A stretch of 64,000 nt of DNA from Leptospira sanjuanensis (GCF_022267375.1 NZ_JAIZBH010000001.1:1470001-1534000), one strand, 5' to 3'; shown: positions 37,185 to 49,301, counted from the first letter of the stretch. Notes: generated by a model not told the origin, from the letters alone. Numbers and translations: made by a program.

Positions 37185-40100
37185 ATGAAATTTCGTATTG
37201 TTAGAACTCTTATTTTCGGTATTTCAATTTTGTTTATTTTGAACTTTTCGTTTGTCGGGGGAGTTCGAAATTTTTTCAGCGCGGTCGCTTCAGCCTTTAC
37301 CACAGGAATTCCGCAAAAGCTACCAGTCATTCAGGCGAACGAAGACGGCTCCGCTTCTACGTCAGTCTCCATCGAGCTTCCGCCCGGTACCAAAGGCGTG
37401 ATTCCGGATCTTTCCCTCTCTTACAACTCGAACGGCGGCAACGGTATCGTCGGAATGGGTTGGAGTCTGAACGGAATTCATACGATTTCCAGAAATCCTT
37501 CCTACGGAATCCAATACAACGGAACCGATCAATTTGTTTCCTCGCTTGCCGGTGAACTCGTGGACGTTAGCGGAAACCGATCCGAATTTCATTCCAGAAA
37601 AGAATCCTGGATTCGTTTTGTTCCGCAAGGATCGTGCGGGGATGGGCCATGTTCTTGGGTTGCGACGGATAAAGACGGCAAACGATATAGTTTCGGCGGC
37701 ACAGCGGATTCGAGAATTTCGGCGATCGGAAGAGGGGCGGGCTCTTTACGAGAATGGGCGTTGAATAGAGAAGAAGATTCTTTCGGAAACGGATACAACG
37801 TCACTTACACCCCGGCTGATTCCACAAGCGGAGATTATTATCCGCAAAGAATTTCCTACAATAACAGAACGATCGATTTTACTTTTGAAAATAGAAACGA
37901 TAAATATCCGAATTATTCGCAAGGTTCGATCGTTAGAACGCAAAAGAGGCTCGATTCGATCGAGGTTTCGATTGCGGGAAGTTCGTTTCGGAAGTATGAT
38001 TTTGATTACGGATACGGTCCCGTTACGCATCGCTCCCTTCTGCAAACCATTAAAAGATCCGGTAGCAACGCCTTTGGTTCGGAAAGCTACGACGATCTTA
38101 GTTTTACATATTCAGATCATGCGGGCCAGTTTTCGGTTTCCGGAGTGGATTCGGTCAACCGATCCAATCTTTTTCCCATGTCGGTTTATATTCCGGATGC
38201 AATCATGGACATTGCAAACGTTTATTTCAATCAAGAACTTCCGTATCACCCGACTGCAAAGGACATCAACGTGGACTTGGATATGCAGTATGTCGTTCGT
38301 ATGCCGGTTCCCGATCGCAACGCTTGTAATCTTGGGTTAGCGGCTTGTCTTTGCGCCGCGTATCTTCCTTGTACGGGAGGAAATCCGGACGTATTTGCTT
38401 ATGTTGCAGGAGCGTGCGTTTCTTTCGGTGGATGGGGAGGGATCAATGGTTGTTTAAATGGGAATGATGCCGCGTTAGTCGCCTGGATTCCCATGGACAT
38501 CAATGGAGACGGGATCGGTGATTTCGTTTCTTTAAACGGAGTTGAGAGTTCCGGTTCGGTTCATTTGTCCGCCAACATTCTTCGAGCGGGTTCGCCTTCT
38601 TCCGGAAACATTAACAGTGCAAATCTTCCGATTTATTATAACACGTATTTTCAGACGGCGGATTTAAACGGAGACGGTCGTACGGATTTCGGGTATGAAT
38701 CGGGCGGTAAACTTTGGGCTGTGTATTCAACCGGAAGCGGTTTTTCTTCTCCCGTTGTATTCGGAAATGTGAATATAGACGGTGCTGTTCGAAATATGAC
38801 TCAATTCAGTCCGTACGAATACAAGTTCGAATACTCGGCGAAGAATCCGACTCCGATCGCAAACGACAAATCTCTGAGAGATTTTTTTGCGGACGTCAAC
38901 GGCGACGAACTCGTCGACTTTGTTCACTACAACGGAGGAGCCTTTTCGATTTATATCAATCGTAAAACCTACTTCGATAACGCGATCAACATCGCAGGGG
39001 ACGCCGATTTCTTTTTGAATTTTATGCTGGATTTCAACGGGGACGGAAAAGCCGATCACGTTCAATTGGTGCAAAATTACGATAACTCCGCTCTTATCGG
39101 ACTGAAAGCTCAAAGAGACGCGCTTTCAAGTCAAATGGATACCATTCAACAGGAATATTATCGAGCGCAGGCTGTTGTTGATTTGATCGCGACCGGTAAC
39201 AACGGGGCAATCAATCCTATTGAGTTTCAATTTTTAATCGATTTTTACAATAACAACTGCGGTTTAGGTTGTCTTTTTACAATTTGGGCTCTTCAAGGTT
39301 CGAATAATGGCGCAAGTCTTACACCTTCCGATGCGGCAGTGTATTCCAACGATTTGCAAACGATTACAAGCAGTCGTATCAATCCTTTAGCTCAGCAAAG
39401 TCAGGTGATCGCTTCTCAAATCGGTGCGATTGCGGCGTCGGGTCAAGGCGGCGCGTTTTATACTTTAAAGGTAAGATCGTTCCATCTTTCAAACGGAACT
39501 TCTTCGGTTCGGGTTTATTCTCTCGGCGGTTCGATCGATCCGAATAAGAGCACCGTGGCCGACGTAAACGGAGACGGGAATTTAGATTTCGTTACGTTTA
39601 CCGGGACGCAGATTGCGGTTTCTCTTTTTCGGGGAGGTGATTTTGCAAGTCCCGTTTATAGCGGACTCAACTCGGGTGATTCTTCAAAGCTCGTTCAGTT
39701 TAATTTCGGCGACGTAAACGGCGACGGTTTGCCGGATTTGGTTTTGATGAATAAGGAGAATTCGCGGTATGAAACGTATCTTTCGCTTGGAGACGGATCG
39801 TTTGCAAGAAACAACTCGTATTCGTTTGGAGGATTCTCCCTAAACGAATATACGGAAGCAAACGGCACGGAGCGGTCCGACACGTATCAGATCTGGCTGA
39901 ACGATTTGAACAACGACGGTATTTCCGATCTTACGGTCGGTTTTGTAAACGTGGATAAGACGTATGGAGCGGTTTCGTTTCGTTACAATGCGGCCAGAAG
40001 TTCGGGCGAAGATATGATTCTTTCCACTTCGAACAACTCAGGCGGTCAGAGATCCTTGGTTCAATATCAACTCAAGGATGCTCATGCGGGCGCGGTGAGC

Positions 40101-43100
40101 GTGGGTTCGGGGGATTATCCGAATATCCCGAGTGTCGGACCGGGCTTTCTTGCGGTCTCGACTACGCAAGAATTGGGAGCGGGGATCGTAAAGAATTCGA
40201 GTTATCAATATACAAACCAAAGATACTTTTTAGGTTCGAGATCTGTTTCCAGAGGTTTGGGTTTTGCCTCCGTAAAAGAAACGGATCTTGGAACAAACTT
40301 TTATTCGATCACCGATTATTTTCAAAACGATTACCGTTTAGCGGGATTTCCTCAATCGGAAAGAAGTTACAATGCGTTAGGAAATCTCATGAGTTCGACC
40401 ACGAATTCTTCCTTTAGTTTTCCGAATCCGTTCGGAACGGAGATTGCCGTTCCGGGTAACGTCGTGTCGAACGATTATAACAACGGTGTTTTGACGACTT
40501 CGGTTTTAAAAACGTTTGCATATGACTCGTTCGGGTTTAATACGAGCACTACCGAAGATTTCGGTTCGAACACGATTACGAATACGACTCAAGTTTTGCA
40601 CGATACGGCGGCCTGGAGAATCGGAAGGGTTGTTAGGACGAAGAAGATCGTAGACGGAACGCTTGTCAGCGATACTTTGCGAACCTATTCCGGAGACAAC
40701 GTCGTTACGCAGACTCAATTTGCGTCCAGCGGATTTTCGTTGGCTTCTAACTTTGCGTATGACTCTTTCGGTAATGTGATTTCGATTACGGAATCGTCCG
40801 GTGCAGTGAGCACGATTACGTATGATTCTACCTTAAATTTTTATCCCGTCACGAAAACGAATGCGCTTGGACATGTTTCGACGAATGTTTTCGATACGGA
40901 ACTTGGGGTTGAGATTTCGTCCACCGATCCGAACGGTGCGACTCATTCTAAAACGTATGATGCGTATGGTCGAATTTTGAGCGTAACGTATCCCGGCGAA
41001 TCGAGTGCGAACGAAACGTATGTGTATAACAATACCGGACTCTATGACCTAACAACACTGAGCAACAACGAATCTGTGACTAAGAATACGATCGATACAA
41101 CGAGCGGCAATACGAGCACGACTACGAAATATATGGACCCGCTTGGGAATACGATTCGGACCGAAAGTAACACTGCGGTGAGCGGAATTCTTTCGATTGA
41201 AGAAAGTTTTTACGATTACAACAAAGGGCAACTGATTAAAAAGTCGAACGAGTATTATTCAAACATTGCTCCTCAATATACGTTGTATCAATACAACGAT
41301 CCGGACGGAGAATTGTCGACGATTACGGAGCCTCATTCTTTGGGAACGATTCAGACAAACATTACTCGCTCGGGACTTACCGAAACGAAGAACACGATTT
41401 ATCCCGACGGGCAGACGAAGTCAGAATCGATTACGAAGAATGCACTGGGTCAGGTGACAAACAGAACGGTTCAGGGTAGGTCGATCCAATACACCTATTC
41501 ACCATTTGGCGGGTATGCAAGTATAACGGATCCGAGCGGACTTGTTACAAGTTTCGGTTACAACTCGGTTGGACAAAGAACTTCGACTCAAGATCCGAAT
41601 TCGGGAACTATTTCCTATTCATACGATGCGAATGGGAGACTTTCGAGACAAACGGATGCGAGAGGGAAGTCGGTCAACTTTTCGTATGACCTGATGGGCC
41701 GAAACACTGCACAAACTACAAACGGCCCGGAGGTTCCCATTCAATTCGTATATGACGATTCTTCGGTTCCGTTTTCTTTGGGCAGGCTTACAAAGGTTAC
41801 GGATGAGTCAGGTCAGACTGAATTCCGATACAATCAAAAAGGAAATCAAATTCAAAAGACAAAACGTGTGGATGACATCGTAGCGATCTTTAAAACGGAT
41901 TACGATTCCTTAAACCGCCCGATCACGGAAACGTTACCTGATGGAACGAAACTTCACAACAACTACTCGACGAACGGAACGTTGTCGAATATCACGATGG
42001 ATTCTGCAGATGGGACGAGCGTGGGACATACGGTCGTGAGCTATCAAGGGCCGTATTTAAACGCGAACGGAGTTCCATCCGTGCGGCGTGTAAGCGGGAA
42101 CGGCGTAACGATGGAAATCGGATTCGAACCGTTGGAAAAATTACCGGTAAGTATTCTTTCAACAAAACCGGATGGAAGCGTGATCGCAAATTCTGAACTT
42201 ACGTATGACGCAAAGAACAACCTGACAAAAATCGACGACAGACTTAACCCAAGTAGAACACAAAACTTTACATTGGACAATTTGAATCGAGTGACGCAAG
42301 CGACTGGGAAATACGGAACACAGAATTACAACTTTGCAACAAACGGAAACTTAACGCAAAAAGGCGCATATACCTTGAGCTACGGGGATGGAACGCACGC
42401 AAATGCGGTGACGACTGCCAACAGCCCGAGCACGGGAACTCTGAATTACGGATACGATGCAAGCGGGAACATGATTTCGAGGAACGGGGATACACTCCGT
42501 TACAACAGCTATGGCAAGTTGATTGAAATTACACCGTATGGAACGAGTAGTTCGATCTTGAATACATACGACTATACCGGAAGTAGAATCAAGTCAGAAT
42601 CTCAGATTTCCCTTGTGACGACATATACGTTGGGATCGAACTACGAGATCGTAAGAAATCCCGGCCAACCGGAAAGGCATACATTGTATGTGAGGGGATT
42701 GCAAGGAGACTTGGTCGCTCAGTGGACGAGGGATGATGCAACGTTGCAGTTGGCTCAAATGGAAGGAACTCCGGAGCCAAGCAGTTCTTCGATTGGACAG
42801 TTTGTCGGGAGAATTGTAGGAACTGCTACGGAACCGTTTTGCAAGGGCGTAGCGATTGACTGTGCAGACTATTACAAAAACCGAATTAAGGACCGAGTAA
42901 GTTCCGTATTCGGCTACTCGGAGTTATTCCAAGAAGGAGTTCCCACAAAAGTTTACAACGCCTTCTACTTTTTGCTTCTTTTAACCGTTCTTTATCTTTC
43001 CTACCCTTATTTCTTGAAGGGGAACGAACTACTCCAAAGACTTTCCTGGCAAGGTGTTGGAACTCCAGCGGCGCTCGTAGCACTGTTTGTCGTAACATCG

Positions 43101-44264
43101 ATTCCGGGTTGTGGAGTTTTACCTGGTTCCGGAGGCAAAGAAGGCGATCCTCCTTGGGTGTTGGCAATGGGAGCGAATGTAAATCCGGGAACACCGAGCA
43201 TTCAAAACCCAAATGCAGGAACGACAGGGGGAGGCAATATCGGCGGAACACCTGTGAACGGAATGTATTTCTATCACCCGGATCATCTTGGTTCGATCAA
43301 CATGATTACGGACGGATACGGAAACCCTGCGAGCGGACCTGAACCTGGAGTGAGTTACGTATCTTACGAGCCTTACGGTTCTATCAACCGAAACGATTCT
43401 TACGGACCTGATATATTCCGTTACAAATACACCGGTCAGATCGAAGACAAAGAAACCGGGCTTTACTATTACAAGTCGAGATACTACGAACCTATATTAG
43501 GAAGGTTTTTGCAAGCCGACTCGATTGTAGCTCCTGAATCAACGAGTGGAATGAATCGTTATATGTATGTTGACGGGAATCCTGTGAACTACCGAGATCC
43601 GAGTGGGCATCTCAGCGGTTCGGGTTTGATGCACATGGTGAATCGAATTATCGGTCATGCGATGGGGAAGGATTTTAATTCTAAGGGGATGGACAAGCGT
43701 TTGAGTGCGAGAGGAATCTCGACTGGTGGGAATCGGTTTTTTCACAATGCGACTTTTGTTAAAAAAGGCAGGTATTATTGGGATGTTGGAAATACCATTT
43801 TTAGCCAGCGCAAGATTGGTTCATGGTGGCGGAACTTTATGGGTAACGATGTACAAAATACGGCCAACTATCAAAGTGGTCAACTAATCGCTTCCTGGTC
43901 TAAGTCAAAGGCTTGCGCTGATTCTTTGGGTGCCGATGCTTGCGCTGTATTATTTGTTGCTAATTTAATGGTAATGAAATCCTATTCAGCAAAGCATGAT
44001 AGATTGTCCGAACCCTTGCGAGGTATGATCGATTCGAATTTTAATCCCGGACAGAGAATTTCTTCCTTTTTCACAAAGGGTGGAAACGTTAATTGTAAAT
44101 CCTCTAAAACATTAAGCGAGGGATATTATACTGGAGAATACTATTATAATCACGGCGGCATCGCTGGAACGGATGGTTCGATTAGAAGATCTAGTAAAGA
44201 AGTTGATATTATTTCTTCGATATTTCTAGTATATTCTTTTTGCCAGGCGACTTCAGGAGAATAA
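37185..44264 (+). CDS. SpvB/FG-GAP/YD-repeat Rhs protein with variable C-terminal tip, 2359 aa
   Basis: The only complete rhs gene of the array. Residues 1-35: signal or membrane segment. About 45-330: SpvB-like domain ('DGSASTSVSIELPPGTKGVIPDLSLSYNS'). About 435-920: seven FG-GAP/VCBS loops (DINGDGIGD, DLNGDGRTD, DVNGDGLPD). About 1120-1900: YD repeats. About 1922-1945: strong membrane helix. About 1960-1976: second hydrophobic stretch ending in a lipobox-like 'TSIPGC'. About 2028-2143: Rhs core ('YHPDHLGSINMI', 'FRYKYTGQIEDKETGLYYY', ending 'NPVNYRDPSGHL'). From about 2144 is the tip: a shared segment to about 2214, then 145 unique residues with four cysteines. Such proteins form shells that hold a toxic or variable C-terminus. 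Start ATG 37185; a TTG three bases earlier is possible. Two small lipoprotein genes follow. Confidence 0.9.
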   Translation: MKFRIVRTLIFGISILFILNFSFVGGVRNFFSAVASAFTTGIPQKLPVIQANEDGSASTSVSIELPPGTKGVIPDLSLSYNSNGGNGIVGMGWSLNGIHTISRNPSYGIQYNGTDQFVSSLAGELVDVSGNRSEFHSRKESWIRFVPQGSCGDGPCSWVATDKDGKRYSFGGTADSRISAIGRGAGSLREWALNREEDSFGNGYNVTYTPADSTSGDYYPQRISYNNRTIDFTFENRNDKYPNYSQGSIVRTQKRLDSIEVSIAGSSFRKYDFDYGYGPVTHRSLLQTIKRSGSNAFGSESYDDLSFTYSDHAGQFSVSGVDSVNRSNLFPMSVYIPDAIMDIANVYFNQELPYHPTAKDINVDLDMQYVVRMPVPDRNACNLGLAACLCAAYLPCTGGNPDVFAYVAGACVSFGGWGGINGCLNGNDAALVAWIPMDINGDGIGDFVSLNGVESSGSVHLSANILRAGSPSSGNINSANLPIYYNTYFQTADLNGDGRTDFGYESGGKLWAVYSTGSGFSSPVVFGNVNIDGAVRNMTQFSPYEYKFEYSAKNPTPIANDKSLRDFFADVNGDELVDFVHYNGGAFSIYINRKTYFDNAINIAGDADFFLNFMLDFNGDGKADHVQLVQNYDNSALIGLKAQRDALSSQMDTIQQEYYRAQAVVDLIATGNNGAINPIEFQFLIDFYNNNCGLGCLFTIWALQGSNNGASLTPSDAAVYSNDLQTITSSRINPLAQQSQVIASQIGAIAASGQGGAFYTLKVRSFHLSNGTSSVRVYSLGGSIDPNKSTVADVNGDGNLDFVTFTGTQIAVSLFRGGDFASPVYSGLNSGDSSKLVQFNFGDVNGDGLPDLVLMNKENSRYETYLSLGDGSFARNNSYSFGGFSLNEYTEANGTERSDTYQIWLNDLNNDGISDLTVGFVNVDKTYGAVSFRYNAARSSGEDMILSTSNNSGGQRSLVQYQLKDAHAGAVSVGSGDYPNIPSVGPGFLAVSTTQELGAGIVKNSSYQYTNQRYFLGSRSVSRGLGFASVKETDLGTNFYSITDYFQNDYRLAGFPQSERSYNALGNLMSSTTNSSFSFPNPFGTEIAVPGNVVSNDYNNGVLTTSVLKTFAYDSFGFNTSTTEDFGSNTITNTTQVLHDTAAWRIGRVVRTKKIVDGTLVSDTLRTYSGDNVVTQTQFASSGFSLASNFAYDSFGNVISITESSGAVSTITYDSTLNFYPVTKTNALGHVSTNVFDTELGVEISSTDPNGATHSKTYDAYGRILSVTYPGESSANETYVYNNTGLYDLTTLSNNESVTKNTIDTTSGNTSTTTKYMDPLGNTIRTESNTAVSGILSIEESFYDYNKGQLIKKSNEYYSNIAPQYTLYQYNDPDGELSTITEPHSLGTIQTNITRSGLTETKNTIYPDGQTKSESITKNALGQVTNRTVQGRSIQYTYSPFGGYASITDPSGLVTSFGYNSVGQRTSTQDPNSGTISYSYDANGRLSRQTDARGKSVNFSYDLMGRNTAQTTNGPEVPIQFVYDDSSVPFSLGRLTKVTDESGQTEFRYNQKGNQIQKTKRVDDIVAIFKTDYDSLNRPITETLPDGTKLHNNYSTNGTLSNITMDSADGTSVGHTVVSYQGPYLNANGVPSVRRVSGNGVTMEIGFEPLEKLPVSILSTKPDGSVIANSELTYDAKNNLTKIDDRLNPSRTQNFTLDNLNRVTQATGKYGTQNYNFATNGNLTQKGAYTLSYGDGTHANAVTTANSPSTGTLNYGYDASGNMISRNGDTLRYNSYGKLIEITPYGTSSSILNTYDYTGSRIKSESQISLVTTYTLGSNYEIVRNPGQPERHTLYVRGLQGDLVAQWTRDDATLQLAQMEGTPEPSSSSIGQFVGRIVGTATEPFCKGVAIDCADYYKNRIKDRVSSVFGYSELFQEGVPTKVYNAFYFLLLLTVLYLSYPYFLKGNELLQRLSWQGVGTPAALVALFVVTSIPGCGVLPGSGGKEGDPPWVLAMGANVNPGTPSIQNPNAGTTGGGNIGGTPVNGMYFYHPDHLGSINMITDGYGNPASGPEPGVSYVSYEPYGSINRNDSYGPDIFRYKYTGQIEDKETGLYYYKSRYYEPILGRFLQADSIVAPESTSGMNRYMYVDGNPVNYRDPSGHLSGSGLMHMVNRIIGHAMGKDFNSKGMDKRLSARGISTGGNRFFHNATFVKKGRYYWDVGNTIFSQRKIGSWWRNFMGNDVQNTANYQSGQLIASWSKSKACADSLGADACAVLFVANLMVMKSYSAKHDRLSEPLRGMIDSNFNPGQRISSFFTKGGNVNCKSSKTLSEGYYTGEYYYNHGGIAGTDGSIRRSSKEVDIISSIFLVYSFCQATSGE

Positions 44265-44269
44265 TTTAT

Positions 44270-44512
44270 ATGTTAAAAATAAAAATTCTTACATTGATTG
44301 ATTATCTTGTAAGAATAATTTTGTTCTTTGTTCTTTGTTCTTGCGGAAGAGTCGGTATAGATTCTTCTTGTAAAGAGCAGAAGGATCTTTTGTTTGAAGG
44401 TGTATGCCTTCCAGTTCTATTTGCAGCGCCCGAAGCTGGCTCCGATTACAATAAAAGTCATTTAGATGCTTGCCTCCTATTACAATTATCGAAATCGACA
44501 TGTAAAGATTAG
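44270..44512 (+). CDS. Small lipoprotein, family A (A1), 80 aa
   Basis: It starts six bases after the rhs stop, behind a CAGGAGA at 44253. Signal peptide with lipobox end 'FFVLCSC'. The mature part has the pattern C-x11-C-L-P, later '(H/Y)-L-(D/N)-x-C', and a final C two residues from the end. The same pattern is in A2 at 50935. A third, more diverged member is at 59464. Immunity or tip-partner proteins are the obvious guess, because the gene directly follows a variable Rhs tip; nothing proves it. Confidence 0.75.
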   Translation: MLKIKILTLIDYLVRIILFFVLCSCGRVGIDSSCKEQKDLLFEGVCLPVLFAAPEAGSDYNKSHLDACLLLQLSKSTCKD

Positions 44513-44843
44513 AGCAATATACCTGATCTTGATGGCAGGTTTTGTATCGTTCGTTTTAAATTGTGAGACTACAGACGAATTATCAAAATCGGAGCGGTAT
44601 TCTGATACAGTTAATAAAAAAAGCCCTTCAAGAAGAGAAATAGAAAAAATTAAAGAATGTAATATAAAATTAGATAAATGTCTGAAGTCTTGTGATTCTG
44701 AGTATCCTGATTTAAGCACCGTTCGTCCTAATAGAGGAAAATGTCGAGACTCATGTGTTGCAAGTGTTGAACACTTGGACGGATGTATTATTCATTATCA
44801 AACTTTTCGATCAGACCGATATCGCGGCTGGATTCGTCCTTAG
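44466..44843 (+). CDS. Cysteine-rich small lipoprotein, family B (B1), 125 aa
   Basis: It overlaps the end of A1 by 47 bases. The signal peptide ends in 'VSFVLNC' (lipobox-like). The mature part carries the family B frame C-x6-C-x3-C, about 16 residues, C-x3-C, about 10 residues, C, which five genes in the last 20 kb of this window share. The C-terminus is basic and aromatic ('YQTFRSDRYRGW'). Start ATG 44466 gives a long n-region; an in-frame ATG at 44535 would be shorter but cut the hydrophobic core, so the first is kept. Confidence 0.7.
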   Translation: MLASYYNYRNRHVKIRAIYLILMAGFVSFVLNCETTDELSKSERYSDTVNKKSPSRREIEKIKECNIKLDKCLKSCDSEYPDLSTVRPNRGKCRDSCVASVEHLDGCIIHYQTFRSDRYRGWIRP

Positions 44844-44912
44844 TGCAAAGTTATCTATATCTACTTAGTAAAAAAACTTGTGTTAAATGAAATATTCACT
44901 AAGTGACCTCCG

Positions 44913-45173
44913 AATGTGAGTAGATGTGATGAATTTCCCGAAGAACTTTTCGTTTGATTTTGCAGACAAACAGAGAATCTTTTTAAAAATTCTTGAAAAG
45001 CGTTTGCAATGTATTCAAAATATTGAATACTTAGACAAAAGGACCGAATTCTCCGAGAATATTCGAGGAATGATTTCGACTGCACCGGCGGTGCGGAGCG
45101 AAGTTTGTTAGATCTTTTACAACGATTTTCGAAGGAAGGGGACCGTCCTTCGAAAAGAAAAAAGTCTGTTTTC
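44913..45173 (+). repeat. Leader repeat, copy 1 (partner at 59968-60232)
   Basis: About 260 bases upstream of E element 1 are nearly identical to 59968-60232 upstream of E element 4. Both contain a rightward hairpin (TTTTCGAAGGA at 45125-45135 with its complement at 45145-45155), which looks like a terminator for the preceding lipoprotein genes. Both cassettes with this leader join the rhs sequence at the same place. An open frame at 44926-45111 is weak and probably a remnant. Confidence 0.75.
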
Positions 45174-45289
45174 AGCGTTAGGGATCGAGCGTGGTCAAGT
45201 TATTGAAGTTTCGTAAATATGATGAGAAAGAAAAAACACAATAACTTGACCGAAGCGGAGAGCCCGGGTTGCGAAGCAACAACGCCCGG
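45174..45289 (+). repeat. E boundary element, copy 1
   Basis: It begins GCGTTAGGGATCGAGCG and ends AACGCCCGG. Arms GGTCAAGTTATTG and CAATAACTTGACC (13 bp, perfect) enclose about 40 bases that hold ATGATG (45219). A small hairpin TTGC-GAA-GCAA follows within GGG...CCC. Compare copies at 51615, 55280, 60233 and 63887. Confidence 0.85.
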
Positions 45290-47054
45290 TTTTGGCTACG
45301 ATGCGTATGGTCGAATTTTGAGCGTAACGTATCCCGGCGAATCGAGTGCGAACGAAACGTATGTGTATAACAATACCGGACTCTATGACCTAACAACACT
45401 GAGCAACAACGAATCTGTGACTAAGAATACGATCGATACAACGAGCGGCAATACGAGCACGACTACGAAATATATGGACCCGCTTGGGAATACGATTCGG
45501 ACCGAAAGTAACACTGCGGTGAGCGGAATTCTTTCGATTGAAGAAAGTTTTTACGATTACAACAAAGGGCAACTGATTAAAAAGTCGAACGAGTATTATT
45601 CAAACATTGCTCCTCAATATACGTTGTATCAATACAACGATCCGGACGGAGAATTGTCGACGATTACGGAGCCTCATTCTTTGGGAACGATTCAGACAAA
45701 CATTACTCGCTCGGGACTTACCGAAACGAAGAACACGATTTATCCCGACGGGCAGACGAAGTCAGAATCGATTACGAAGAATGCACTGGGTCAGGTGACA
45801 AACAGAACGGTTCAGGGTAGGTCGATCCAATACACCTATTCACCATTTGGCGGGTATGCAAGTATAACGGATCCGAGCGGACTTGTTACAAGTTTCGGTT
45901 ACAACTCGGTTGGACAAAGAACTTCGACTCAAGATCCGAATTCGGGAACTATTTCCTATTCATACGATGCGAATGGGAGACTTTCGAGACAAACGGATGC
46001 GAGAGGGAAGTCGGTCAACTTTTCGTATGACCTGATGGGCCGAAACACTGCACAAACTACAAACGGCCCGGAGGTTCCCGTTCAATTCGTATATGACGAT
46101 TCTTCGGTTCCGTTTTCTTTGGGCAGGCTTACAAAGGTTACGGATGAGTCAGGTCAGACTGAATTCCGATACAATCAAAAAGGAAATCAAATTCAAAAGA
46201 CAAAACGTGTGGATGACATCGTAGCGATCTTTAAAACGGATTACGATTCCTTAAACCGCCCGATCACGGAAACGTTACCTGATGGAACGAAACTTCACAA
46301 CAACTACTCGACGAACGGAACGTTGTCGAATATCACGATGGATTCTGCAGATGGGACGAGCGTGGGACATACGGTCGTGAGCTATCAAGGGCCTTATCTA
46401 AACGCAAGCGGGGTTCCATCTGTGCGGCGCGTATCCGGCAACGGAGTGACGATGGAAATCGGATTCGAACCGGTGGAAAAATTACCGGTAAGTATTCTTT
46501 CAACGAAACCGGACGGAAGCGTGATTGCGAATACGGAACTGACGTATGATGCAAAAAACAACCTAACGAAAATCGATGACAGACTTAATCCAAGCAGAAC
46601 TCAGAACTTTACATTAGACAATTTGAATCGAGTGACGCAAGCGACGGGGAAATACGGAACACAGAACTACAACTTTGCCACGAACGGGAACTTAATTCAA
46701 AAAGGTGCATACGCTCTAAGCTACGGCGACAGTTCACACGCGAACGCGGTGACAACCGCAAACAGCCCAAGCACCGGACCTATGAACTACGGATACGATG
46801 CGAGTGGAAACATGACCTCTCGTAATGGGGACACGTTACGTTACAACAGCTTTGGCAAGTTGATCGAAATTACACCGTATGGAACGAGTAGTTCGATCTT
46901 GAATACATACGACTATGCCGGAAGTAGAATCAAGTCAGAATCTCAGATTTCCCTTGTGACGACATATACGTTGTCACCCGGTTACGAGATCGTAAGAAAT
47001 CCCGGCCAACCGGAAAGGCATACATTGTATGTGAGGGGATTGCAGGGTAACCGC

Positions 47055-48632
<1,578 letters not shown>

Positions 48633-48672
48633 TCGGATTCAGTCTTAATACTTTCTTTTCTTGAGTCAAACA

Positions 48673-49013
<341 letters not shown>

Positions 49014-49023
<10 letters not shown>

Positions 49024-49301
49024 CGTCCTAAACTAAACTGAACGTTTACTTGGAGCGATGCCTTCCCCGACGTATCTATCTTTAGGGTCAAAAATTCGGC
49101 TTCTACCAATGACTGAGAATTTGTCGAGGAAGGAGGAATTTCTACAAAGTCGTTCTTCTCTGAATGCTTAGAACGTCTCTCCCAATGATATCGAAACGTC
49201 GTGTATTTGAGGTGTCTTTCTTTACAATACTGAGGCTGGGAAAGTCCACTCTTTGAAAAGTCATCAAACTCTTTGGGCCAATCTATTTTCGTTTTTTTCA
49301 T
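49014..49301 (-). CDS. tnpA: IS66-family accessory protein TnpA (Orf1), 95 aa
   Basis: Small helix-turn-helix-like protein ('FDDFSKSGLSQPQYCKERHLKYTTFRYHWERR'), the first gene of an IS66 element. ATG 49301 preferred over a TTG three bases upstream. Identical to copy 2 at 61374. Confidence 0.9.

Noticed and set aside
41990..43250. Recurrent minus-strand frames (for example about 120 residues at 42886-43251) in each rhs copy
   Set aside because: They recur only because the rhs DNA is repeated; they have no signals and their sequence changes follow the plus-strand codons.
45174..45289. E repeat as an integron attC site (GTTAGG and AACGCC at its ends, hairpin-forming)
   Set aside because: The ends are in the reverse order to attC (GTT on the left, AAC on the right), the left and right cores are not complementary over seven bases, cassettes carry long rhs homology, and no integrase is seen.
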